From Rhizobium sp. ZPR4 (GTDB taxonomy: Bacteria; Pseudomonadota; Alphaproteobacteria; Rhizobiales; Rhizobiaceae), in assembly GCF_040215725.1 (NCBI RefSeq), contig NZ_CP157968.1:1054001-1118000 (forward strand): 64,000 bases of DNA, given 5' to 3'. Below are positions 52,389 through 59,285 of this stretch, piece by piece (within the stretch, counting starts at the first letter, position 1; every line of letters begins with the position of its first letter). The position numbers and the translations under genes are program-made. A model generated the notes under the pieces. That model worked only from the letters and a program-made list of their open reading frames with translations, was not told where the DNA came from and made no database searches.

Positions 52389-53213
52389 ATGGTTCATAAG
52401 AATACCCGTCCGACCGTCGCCGACATTCGTGCCATGAAGGCGCGGGGCGAAAAGATTTCCATGCTCTATGTCACGACGCCGGAGGAGGCTGCGGCCGCTG
52501 ACGCCGCGGGTATCCACATGCTTTCGATCGAAGGTCGTTTCTTCTCGCCGGAGATGCGCGCAGCGGCGGGGCGCTGCTTCGTGCAGGTCGGCCTTCCCTA
52601 TGGCGGATGGGGCAAATTCGAGGGCCGGCCGCTTGCGACCGCCGAGGACTATCTGCGCGCCGCCTTTCATTTTTCCGCCATGGGGGGAGATTGCTTCTAC
52701 TGCGCGGCATCGCTGGATATCCAGAAAATGCTTTGCGACAACCACGTCCCGATCGTCGCCCATGTCGGGTTGATTCCCTCCTACATTACCTGGACAGGGT
52801 TTCGAGCGGTGGGCAAGACGGCACAGGAGGCGCTTGACGTCTTCCGGCACGTCAAGCGGCTCGAGGCAATCGGCTGCTTCGGCGCGGAGCTGGAGGTCGT
52901 GCCCGATCGCGTCGGCGAGCTGATCTCCCGGAATACCTCGATGATCATGCTGGGCATGGGCGCCGGGCCAGGTGCGGATGCGCAGTATCTCTTTGCTGAA
53001 GACGTGCTCGGCCACACTGACGGCCACCGGCCGCGCCACGCCAAGACCTATCGCAACTTCGCCGCCGAATTCGACAGGCTACAGAAGGAGCGTATTGCCG
53101 CCTTCCGTGAGTTCATCGCCGATGTGAACACCGGCGCCTATCCGCAGCCGCAGCACAATGTCGCGATCGGCGACACGGAATTCAACGCTTTCAAAGCCGA
53201 ACTCGGCCTCTGA
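52389..53213 (+). CDS. PanB-like (ketopantoate hydroxymethyltransferase / isocitrate-lyase superfamily) protein
   Basis: 274 residues, the length of PanB. DAAGIHMLSIEGRFFSPEM matches the first metal loop of PanB, but the Asp in the usual VGDSLGM is replaced by a glutamate context. HVGLIPSYITWTGFRAVGKTAQEALDVFRHVKRLEAIGCFGAELEVVP (about 125-172) and MLGMGAGPGADAQYLFAEDVLG (about 195-216) match PanB, with the catalytic Glu in AELEVVP kept. PanB adds a hydroxymethyl group from methylene-tetrahydrofolate to an oxo acid. Between mocC and mocA it could take part in C1 transfer or aldol chemistry; this gene is not part of the rhizopine model I know. Confidence 0.72.
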   Translation: MVHKNTRPTVADIRAMKARGEKISMLYVTTPEEAAAADAAGIHMLSIEGRFFSPEMRAAAGRCFVQVGLPYGGWGKFEGRPLATAEDYLRAAFHFSAMGGDCFYCAASLDIQKMLCDNHVPIVAHVGLIPSYITWTGFRAVGKTAQEALDVFRHVKRLEAIGCFGAELEVVPDRVGELISRNTSMIMLGMGAGPGADAQYLFAEDVLGHTDGHRPRHAKTYRNFAAEFDRLQKERIAAFREFIADVNTGAYPQPQHNVAIGDTEFNAFKAELGL

Positions 53214-53231
53214 TCAACAAAGGAAAATCCC

Positions 53232-54233
53232 ATGCTTAAAGTTGGCCTTCTTGGTGCCGGCCGCATTGCCGGCGTGCACGCCACCGCGATCTCCAGCCAT
53301 CCGGGCAGCACACTGGTTGCCGTATCCGATATCAACACGGTGGCAGCAGAAAAGATCGCCGGCCAGTACGGCGCCGAGGCGCGAGACACCGACGCCATCC
53401 TCGGTGACAGCGCAATCGATGCCGTGCTGATCGCCACCTCCACCGACACGCATTCCGACCTCATCGAAAGGGCGACGGCGGCTGGCAAGGCGGTGCTTTG
53501 CGAAAAGCCCGTCGATCTCAGCCTTGCGCGGGCGCTTAGCTGCCAGAAGACCGTTGCCGCCACAGGCCGTCCCGTGATGATCGGTTTCAACCGCCGTTTC
53601 GATCCGAACTTTTCGACGCTGAAGAAGGCTGTCGATGCGGGTGAGATCGGCAAGCCGGAGTTGCTGTCGATCACTTCCTTCGATCCCGCTCCCCCGCCGG
53701 TTGCTTATGTTAAGGTCTCGGGCGGTCTCTTCCGAGACATGATGATCCACGACTTCGACATGGCGAATTTCATTATGGGCGCGGCGCCGGTCACGGTGAC
53801 GGCAGTCGGCTCTTCCATCGTCGATCCGGCAATCGGAGAGGCAGGGGACGTCGATACGGCTGTGGTGGCACTTACCTATGCCGATGGCCGCATTGCCGTC
53901 ATCAAGAACAGCCGTCGCGCCGTCTATGGCTATGACCAGCGGGTCGAACTGCTGGGCTCCGAAGGGTTGCTGCAGGCACAGAACATGCTGGAAAACACCG
54001 TCGTGAAATCGACAACGCAAGGCGTGACCGGCGCCAAGCCGAACTATTTCTTCCTGGAGCGCTACATGCCGGCCTATGCGGCCGAATGGGCGGCTTTCGT
54101 GGATGCGGTCAATGGAAACAAGGTTTTGCCGGTGACGCTTGCTGATGGCGTTGCCGCGCTGGCCATGGCGGAAGCGGCAACCCTCTCGGTCAAAACCGGT
54201 GCTCCCGTCTCGCTTGCGACCCTGCTCGGCTGA
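53232..54233 (+). CDS. mocA: Inositol 2-dehydrogenase/MocA-type NAD-dependent dehydrogenase
   Basis: 333 residues of the Gfo/Idh/MocA family, named after the rhizopine enzyme. The Rossmann loop is VGLLGAGRIAGVHATAI (about 4-20), followed by the EKP signature (VLCEKPVDLSLARAL, about 90-104) and GGLFRDMMIHDFDMANFIMGA (about 163-183), which has the catalytic Asp and His. AAAGGA precedes ATG 53232. It would oxidise scyllo-inosamine or myo-inositol to the inosose, feeding the iol pathway. MocA and IolG are not separable by eye; the neighbours favour the rhizopine role. Confidence 0.87.
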   Translation: MLKVGLLGAGRIAGVHATAISSHPGSTLVAVSDINTVAAEKIAGQYGAEARDTDAILGDSAIDAVLIATSTDTHSDLIERATAAGKAVLCEKPVDLSLARALSCQKTVAATGRPVMIGFNRRFDPNFSTLKKAVDAGEIGKPELLSITSFDPAPPPVAYVKVSGGLFRDMMIHDFDMANFIMGAAPVTVTAVGSSIVDPAIGEAGDVDTAVVALTYADGRIAVIKNSRRAVYGYDQRVELLGSEGLLQAQNMLENTVVKSTTQGVTGAKPNYFFLERYMPAYAAEWAAFVDAVNGNKVLPVTLADGVAALAMAEAATLSVKTGAPVSLATLLG

Positions 54234-54327
54234 GTCTCGCAGCGTCCCTCTATGGCGGAAAGACAAATCCAAACGGTCGCGCCAAAGCGGCCGCCATCCC
54301 TCCTTTCGCAATGCCGGGAGATCGGAA

Positions 54328-54615
54328 ATGCTGTCATCCTCGAACTTGAAGACACCGCTGAGCATACGGGAGCTGAAGCAGCTGATTGCCGACCGGCACA
54401 TCGATTTTCCTGCCCTTCCGGAACAAGCGATGCGGCTACTTCTCAGCAAGCCGGAGATTATCGCCTTCGGAACGCTGCAGTCGGTTGCGCGAAACTGCGG
54501 CGTTTCGCGAACCACCATCATCCGACTTGCGTCTCGAAGCGGATATTCGAGCTTCAAAGAGATGAAGGGCGCTTTTCGTCAACACCTGATCTCCGTCACC
54601 CGGACGAACCAATAA
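54328..54615 (+). CDS. RpiR-type DNA-binding domain without the SIS sugar-binding domain
   Basis: 95 residues only. The HTH_6 domain (SIRELKQLIADRHIDFPALPEQAMRLLLSKPEIIAFGTLQSVARNCGVSRTTIIRLASRSGYSSFKEMKGAFRQHLI) covers nearly the whole protein. Full-length RpiR regulators are about 280 residues with a C-terminal SIS phosphosugar-binding domain, missing here; the next gene starts 30 bp later. ATG 54328 has GGGAGA seven bases upstream, so it is likely translated. It may be a regulator fragment that still binds DNA, or the remains of a deletion. RpiR proteins commonly control inositol genes in rhizobia. Confidence 0.8.
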   Translation: MLSSSNLKTPLSIRELKQLIADRHIDFPALPEQAMRLLLSKPEIIAFGTLQSVARNCGVSRTTIIRLASRSGYSSFKEMKGAFRQHLISVTRTNQ

Positions 54616-54645
54616 TCGACTTGGATAGCAGCAAAGGCTTTTGCG

Positions 54646-55872
54646 ATGACTTCTTTCGTTATCATTGGGGCAGGGGAGTGCGGTGCGCGTGCCGCTCTGA
54701 CCTTGCGTGAGCGCGGTTTTGCGGGAGATGTGACGCTCGTCGGCAGTGAGGCACTCCTGCCCTATGAACGACCGCCCTTGTCCAAGGCGGGACTTCTACA
54801 GGGTGCCGAGCCCAAATGGATCGCGGATGTCGGCCGCTACAAGGAGCTCGGTATCGCAATTCGGATCGGTACAACCGCAATTGCCATCGATCGCCTGCAA
54901 AAGATTGTCGAGCTTTCCGATGGCACCACGCTTGGCTATGACAAGCTGCTTCTGGCGACCGGCGCGAGACCGCGCGAGCTTGGAAATGCCGTCAGTACGC
55001 ACGGCCACATCCGTTCACTGAGAACCCATTCAGACGCCATGGCGCTGCGGCCATTCCTGAAATCCGGCCGGTCCATCGCGATCTTCGGCGGCGGCTTCAT
55101 CGGCCTCGAGCTCGCGGCCAGTGCCAGAACGCTTGGTGCATCGGTCATCCTGCTCGAAGGACTGCCTCGTATTCTGTCGCGAGGTGTCCCGGCGGAGATC
55201 GCTGCGCGGATCGCAGACCGTCACGCGGCTGAGGGGGTAGACATCCGCTGTGGCGTGAAAATCCTTTCCGTCACAGAGACGGTTGCAGGTGTTTCGATAG
55301 CTCTTGACGGAGCTGATATGATCGCCGCCGATATTCTGGTCGTCGGGATCGGCGCCATTCCGAATGCTGAATTGGCCGCGGTTGCAGGTCTTGCGATCGA
55401 GAACGGCATCTCGGTGGACAGCAACTTGCGCACCAGCGATCCCGACATTTTCGCGGCCGGTGATTGCTGTTCCTTTCCCTCGGTCCATTTCGGTGACCGT
55501 CGGCTTCGCCTTGAATCCTGGCGCAACGCACAGGAGCAGGGGGTTCGCGCAGCGGCTTGTATGATGGGGGCGACCGAGGCGCCGCTATCCGTCCCCTGGT
55601 TCTGGTCGGACCAGTATGATCTGACGCTCCAGGTCACAGGACTTGCCGACGGAGCGATGACGATGATCAGGCGCAACCTCTCTGAGGATGCGTTCATCCT
55701 GTTCCACCTGGATGGAGGTGGAAAAATCCTCGCCGCAAGCGGTATCGGACCGGGCAATTCGGTCGCCCGCGACATTCGTCTGGCTGAAATGTTGATTGCC
55801 GCCGGAAGACGACCCGATCCGACGGCACTCGCAAATCCGGAAATGAAACTGAAGCAGTTGCTCGCCGCCTAG
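54646..55872 (+). CDS. mocF: MocF-like FAD/NAD ferredoxin reductase
   Basis: 408 residues of the rubredoxin/ferredoxin-NAD reductase family. FAD loop VIIGAGECGARAALTLRERGF (about 5-25), LPYERPPLSKAGLL (about 38-51), NAD loop SIAIFGGGFIGLELAASARTLGA (about 144-166) and IFAAGDCCSFPS (about 270) are visible, with a reductase C-terminal domain after about 320. It would pass electrons from NADH to the Rieske ferredoxin MocE and so to MocD. The only ferredoxin gene in the window is MocE, supporting the pairing. Confidence 0.87.
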   Translation: MTSFVIIGAGECGARAALTLRERGFAGDVTLVGSEALLPYERPPLSKAGLLQGAEPKWIADVGRYKELGIAIRIGTTAIAIDRLQKIVELSDGTTLGYDKLLLATGARPRELGNAVSTHGHIRSLRTHSDAMALRPFLKSGRSIAIFGGGFIGLELAASARTLGASVILLEGLPRILSRGVPAEIAARIADRHAAEGVDIRCGVKILSVTETVAGVSIALDGADMIAADILVVGIGAIPNAELAAVAGLAIENGISVDSNLRTSDPDIFAAGDCCSFPSVHFGDRRLRLESWRNAQEQGVRAAACMMGATEAPLSVPWFWSDQYDLTLQVTGLADGAMTMIRRNLSEDAFILFHLDGGGKILAASGIGPGNSVARDIRLAEMLIAAGRRPDPTALANPEMKLKQLLAA

Positions 55873-55907
55873 CGACTTATCCGAACTTGACGCAGAGAAT
55901 GACAACA

Positions 55908-56795
55908 ATGATGACTTCATATACCCTGACCGTATCCTGCCAATCGACACGTGGGATTGTTGCAGCGATCTCGAACTATCTGGCCGGTGAGGGCTGCAAC
56001 ATCGTCGATTCCAGCCAGTTCGACGATCTCGATACCGGCATGTTCTTCATGCGCGTCTCCTTCATCTCCGAGGAAGGTGTCGGCGAGGCAGCCCTGGTCG
56101 AAGGCTTCAAGCCGATCGCCGAGAAGTTCGCCATGGTGTCAGAGTTCCACGATGCCAGGAAGCGCATGAAGGTGCTGCTCATGGTCTCGCGCTTCGGCCA
56201 TTGCCTCAACGACCTGCTCTATCGCTGGAAGATCGGCGCCCTGCCGATCGACATCGTCGGCGTCGTCTCCAACCATTTCGACTACCAGAAAGTGGTGGTC
56301 AACCACGATATCCCCTTCCACCATATTCCGGTGACCAAGGCCAACAAGCCGGAGGCGGAAGCCAGGATCATGGATGTGGTCGAGCAGACCGGCACGGAGC
56401 TGATCGTGCTCGCCCGCTACATGCAGATCCTGTCGGATTCCATGTGCCAGAAGATGTCGGGCCGCATCATCAACATCCACCATTCCTTCCTGCCGTCCTT
56501 CAAGGGGGCGAACCCCTACAAGCAGGCCTATGAGCGCGGGGTGAAGCTGATCGGGGCGACGGCGCATTATGTGACGGCCGATCTCGACGAGGGTCCGATC
56601 ATCGAGCAGGACACGGCGCGCATCACGCATGCGCAGTCGGCCGAGGACTATGTCTCGATCGGCCGCGATGTGGAGAGCCAGGTGCTGGCCCGCGCCATCC
56701 ATGCGCATATCCATTTCCGCACCTTCCTCAACGGCAACCGCACCGTCGTCTTCCCGGCAAGTCCGGGGTCCTATGCCTCCGAGCGCATGGGGTGA
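55908..56795 (+). CDS. purU: Formyltetrahydrofolate deformylase
   Basis: 295 residues. An ACT-like N-terminal domain (YTLTVSCQSTRGIVAAISNYLAGEGCNIVDSSQFDD) is followed by the formyltransferase-like catalytic domain, with the catalytic triad region NIHHSFLPSFKGANPYKQAYERGVKLIGATAHYVTADLDEGPIIEQD. It hydrolyses 10-formyl-THF to formate and THF. In demethylase operons this drains formaldehyde-derived C1 units. The start is ATG 55908, with GAGA nine bases upstream; 55899 and 55911 are alternatives. A relic of folD, the usual partner, follows. Confidence 0.9.
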   Translation: MMTSYTLTVSCQSTRGIVAAISNYLAGEGCNIVDSSQFDDLDTGMFFMRVSFISEEGVGEAALVEGFKPIAEKFAMVSEFHDARKRMKVLLMVSRFGHCLNDLLYRWKIGALPIDIVGVVSNHFDYQKVVVNHDIPFHHIPVTKANKPEAEARIMDVVEQTGTELIVLARYMQILSDSMCQKMSGRIINIHHSFLPSFKGANPYKQAYERGVKLIGATAHYVTADLDEGPIIEQDTARITHAQSAEDYVSIGRDVESQVLARAIHAHIHFRTFLNGNRTVVFPASPGSYASERMG

Positions 56796-56798
56796 GTG

Positions 56799-56994
56799 AT
56801 GACGCTCGCAACAGTGATCGACGGGAAACAAGCGGCGGCTGGTGGGCGATGTCGCCTATGGCGAAGCTTCCGAAGTCGCGGCCGCCATCACGCCGGTTCC
56901 GGGCGGTGTTGGTCCGATGACGATCGCCATGCTGATGGCCAATACCGTCATCGCCGCCCATCGCTCAGCCAGCAGAAAGCCGCCGAGGTTTTAG
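56799..56994 (+). pseudogene. folD: folD remnant: N- and C-terminal ends with a large internal deletion
   Basis: ATG 56799 starts [10 protein letters not shown], the normal FolD N-terminus, and from about 56839, in the next frame, the sequence reads [42 protein letters not shown], the conserved FolD C-terminus, to TAG 56992-56994. About 230 residues between them are missing. FolD is the methylene-THF dehydrogenase/cyclohydrolase needed with PurU to turn C1 units into formate. Its loss means this locus depends on another folD in the genome. A GTG three bases earlier (56796) is an alternative start. The deletion left a frame change, so no fusion product of the two ends is made. Confidence 0.85.
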
Positions 56995-57122
56995 AGCAAT
57001 GCTCCTACGCAGAAGATCTTACGCCGGGTGACGAAGTCGATTGACGCAGCCCATGATGGCGTAAGCAATTGCATGGCGCGTCATCGCAATCATATCCGCG
57101 CCGTAACTCACGATGCGAGACG

Positions 57123-58202
57123 TTATTGACCGTTGCGGGATGGGGAGGCGACCGATCCGCGTTTGATCAGGCTCGTTTTGATGGCAATTCGCTCGACAGG
57201 CAGATCCTTGCCGTTCAGCCGCGAGATCAGACGCTCGGCCGCCTTCTTGCCCATCTCGTAGACAGGCTGGTCGACGACGGTAATCGGCGGTGTCGTGACG
57301 GTCGTCCAGTCCGCATCCAGAAAAGAGATCATCGATATATCGCGCGGTATGGACAATCCCAGTGTCTGCAGGGTCTTGAAGATCCTAAGTCCGACGAGAC
57401 TGTCTGATGCGATGAGGGCGGTCGGCGGCGCCATGTCCTGCAGCAAGCTCTTGACGACAGCGTCAGTCCTGGGCTGATTGGTTGCGCCAAGCCGCACGTA
57501 ATATCGAGCCGTCTCAATGCCGGCATCAGCCTGCTGCTTCAGCACGCCTTCCACGCGTTCGCGCACTGCGGAATTGGAAATGCTGCGGCTATCGCCAAGG
57601 AGTTCGCTCTCGGCATCCATCGCCGATATATAGGCGATCCGCCGATGCCCCATATCGAGAAGATGGCGGGTGGCGATCATGGCCGCGTCAAAATCATCGC
57701 CGGTCACCGCATCGACGCCCAGCTCCGGAATGCTTCTGTCAAACAGAACGAGCGGCACGCCAACGCGACGTATGTCCCGAAGATGCCCCATCTGGTCGCA
57801 GCGCGCCGGCGTCACGATCAATCCATCGACGCGCTTGCCGATGAGCAGGTCGACCGCTGACTTTTCCGTATCGAGTTCTTCACCGGAATTGGCAATGATC
57901 ACATTGAAGCCGGCCATGCGCGCGGCATCGCTGATTCCTCGGACGGCAAGGCTGAAGAAGGCATTTTCGATATCGCCGACCACAACCCCGATGATGCCGG
58001 ATTTACCTGTCGTCATACTACGGGCAAGTTCGTTTGGCCGGTATTCGAGCGCCGCGGCAGCGGCAAGCACCTGCTCGCGAACCTTGTCGCTGACGACGCC
58101 GTAGCCGCCGAGCACACGAGCCGCGGTGGCCTTCGAGACATTCGCTGCCCTGGCAACATCGGCGACTGTAACGGAGCGTTTCGAGGTGAGGGGCTCTTCC
58201 AT
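57123..58202 (-). CDS. LacI-family transcriptional regulator of the adjacent amino-acid-type operon
   Basis: 359 residues. LacI HTH SVTVADVARAANVSKATAARVLGGYGVVSDKVREQVLAAAAALEYRPNELARSMTTGKSGIIGVVVGDIENAFF (about 10-84), hinge and type I binding domain. It is transcribed away from the binding-protein gene at 58389, and two tandem operators (58262-58294) lie between. It is a probable repressor of the 58389-62009 operon and perhaps of itself. The weak ribosome site before ATG 58202 leaves the start uncertain. Confidence 0.87.
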   Translation of the reverse strand: MEEPLTSKRSVTVADVARAANVSKATAARVLGGYGVVSDKVREQVLAAAAALEYRPNELARSMTTGKSGIIGVVVGDIENAFFSLAVRGISDAARMAGFNVIIANSGEELDTEKSAVDLLIGKRVDGLIVTPARCDQMGHLRDIRRVGVPLVLFDRSIPELGVDAVTGDDFDAAMIATRHLLDMGHRRIAYISAMDAESELLGDSRSISNSAVRERVEGVLKQQADAGIETARYYVRLGATNQPRTDAVVKSLLQDMAPPTALIASDSLVGLRIFKTLQTLGLSIPRDISMISFLDADWTTVTTPPITVVDQPVYEMGKKAAERLISRLNGKDLPVERIAIKTSLIKRGSVASPSRNGQ

Positions 58203-58261
58203 GGGATGACGATTACAAGAGTTGTTGACGGACGGTCAATCTGAAGTTAACAAATAGCATT

Positions 58262-58294
58262 GAGACCGGTCTCTTTTTGCATGATACCGGTCTC
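58262..58294. promoter_or_regulatory. Two tandem LacI-type operators, 21 bp apart
   Basis: GAGACCGGTCTC at 58262-58273 is a perfect 12-bp palindrome with the central CG of LacI-family operators. GATACCGGTCTC at 58283-58294 is the same with one difference. They start 21 bp apart, two helical turns, between the LacI gene and the binding-protein gene. Upstream, TTGACG (58225-58230) and TAACAA (58248-58253) are 17 bp apart and could be a weak promoter for the rightward operon. Confidence 0.78.
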
Positions 58295-58388
58295 TTGTCC
58301 AGATAATCTCTTGCCGATATATGGTCGGGGAATACGGACGCGCATGCACGAATGCCGATAAGAGCATCCTTCAGAGCGGAGAACGAAC

Positions 58389-59216
58389 ATGAAATTATTC
58401 AGTATTTTCTCGGCCATAGCCGCGCCTCTGCGCGCTGGCGCGCTGGCCTATCTCGTCGCAGCAAGCGTTGGCCCGGCGGTCGCCGCCGATAATCCCTACA
58501 ATCTGATCGATCCGGGCGTCATCAGCGTCGGTACGATGGGAGATTCCAAGCCCTACACCTTCACGACGGCCGATGGCCAATTCACCGGCTTCGATATCGA
58601 ACTCTTTCTGAATGTCGTTTCGCGCATGGGCTTTCCCAAGGACAAGGTGACGTTCACCGGCCAGGAATTCTCGGCCCTGCTGCCGTCGGTCGCCAACCAG
58701 CGCTTCGACGTCGCCGTTGCCGCGATCGGAACCACCGAGGCACGTAAGAAAACGGTCGATTTCTCCGATGGTTATCTCGCCGGCTATCTCTCGGTTCTGA
58801 CATCGGATACCTCGATCAAGGATGCAACCGGCCTCAAGGGCAAACGCCTCGGCGTCGTGCAGGGCACCTTGCAGGAGATCTACGCTGCGAAGAATTTCGC
58901 AGGCACCGATCTTGTCAAATTTCCGGACAACAATTCTGCCGTCGCGGCGCTGAACAACGGCACCGTCGACGCGCATTTCCTCGATTATGAAGCAGCCAAA
59001 CAATATGGCGAGCGCTATCCGGCATTGAAGATTGCGGTGAATATCCCATCCTTCGATGCACCGGCGGGCTTCGTCGTCCACAAGGGCAACGACGCCTTCC
59101 GTCTGGCGCTCAACAAGGCGCTGCACGAAGCCATGCAGGACGGCACCTGGAAGACGCTCTATGAGAAGTGGTTCCCCGGCTCGCCGATGCCCGATCAATA
59201 TCTTCCCAAGAAGTAA
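58389..59216 (+). CDS. Polar-amino-acid/opine-type ABC substrate-binding protein
   Basis: 275 residues, signal peptide [33 protein letters not shown] (cleavage near 33), then the SBP_bac_3 fold: [78 protein letters not shown] and [14 protein letters not shown]. Ligand is probably an amino acid, opine or polyamine-like compound. It is the first gene of the operon controlled by the LacI protein. A strong hairpin follows. Confidence 0.88.
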   Translation: MKLFSIFSAIAAPLRAGALAYLVAASVGPAVAADNPYNLIDPGVISVGTMGDSKPYTFTTADGQFTGFDIELFLNVVSRMGFPKDKVTFTGQEFSALLPSVANQRFDVAVAAIGTTEARKKTVDFSDGYLAGYLSVLTSDTSIKDATGLKGKRLGVVQGTLQEIYAAKNFAGTDLVKFPDNNSAVAALNNGTVDAHFLDYEAAKQYGERYPALKIAVNIPSFDAPAGFVVHKGNDAFRLALNKALHEAMQDGTWKTLYEKWFPGSPMPDQYLPKK

Positions 59217-59222
59217 GGCCGC

Positions 59223-59250
59223 GCCGCCGTCCGGTTTGCCGGGCGGCGGC
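59223..59250 (+). terminator. 12-bp stem-loop behind the binding-protein gene
   Basis: Arms GCCGCCGTCCGG (59223-59234) and CCGGGCGGCGGC (59239-59250) with one G-T pair and a four-base loop, six bp after the stop. No U-run. It separates the binding-protein gene from the membrane gene and probably acts as an mRNA stabiliser. Confidence 0.7.
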
Positions 59251-59285
59251 ATTTAGCTGCCTGGCGAATTTCATGGGGAATTTGA

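Noticed and set aside
53214..54557. Minus-strand open frame of 447 codons
   Set aside because: Antisense to the mocA gene with its Gfo/Idh signatures; the antisense product is Arg/His-rich and without a domain.
56995..57122. Short minus-strand frame resembling the end of a transposase or other lost gene
   Set aside because: About 25 residues (RHAIAYAIMGCVNRLRHPA), too short to identify; no inverted or direct repeats mark an insertion sequence.
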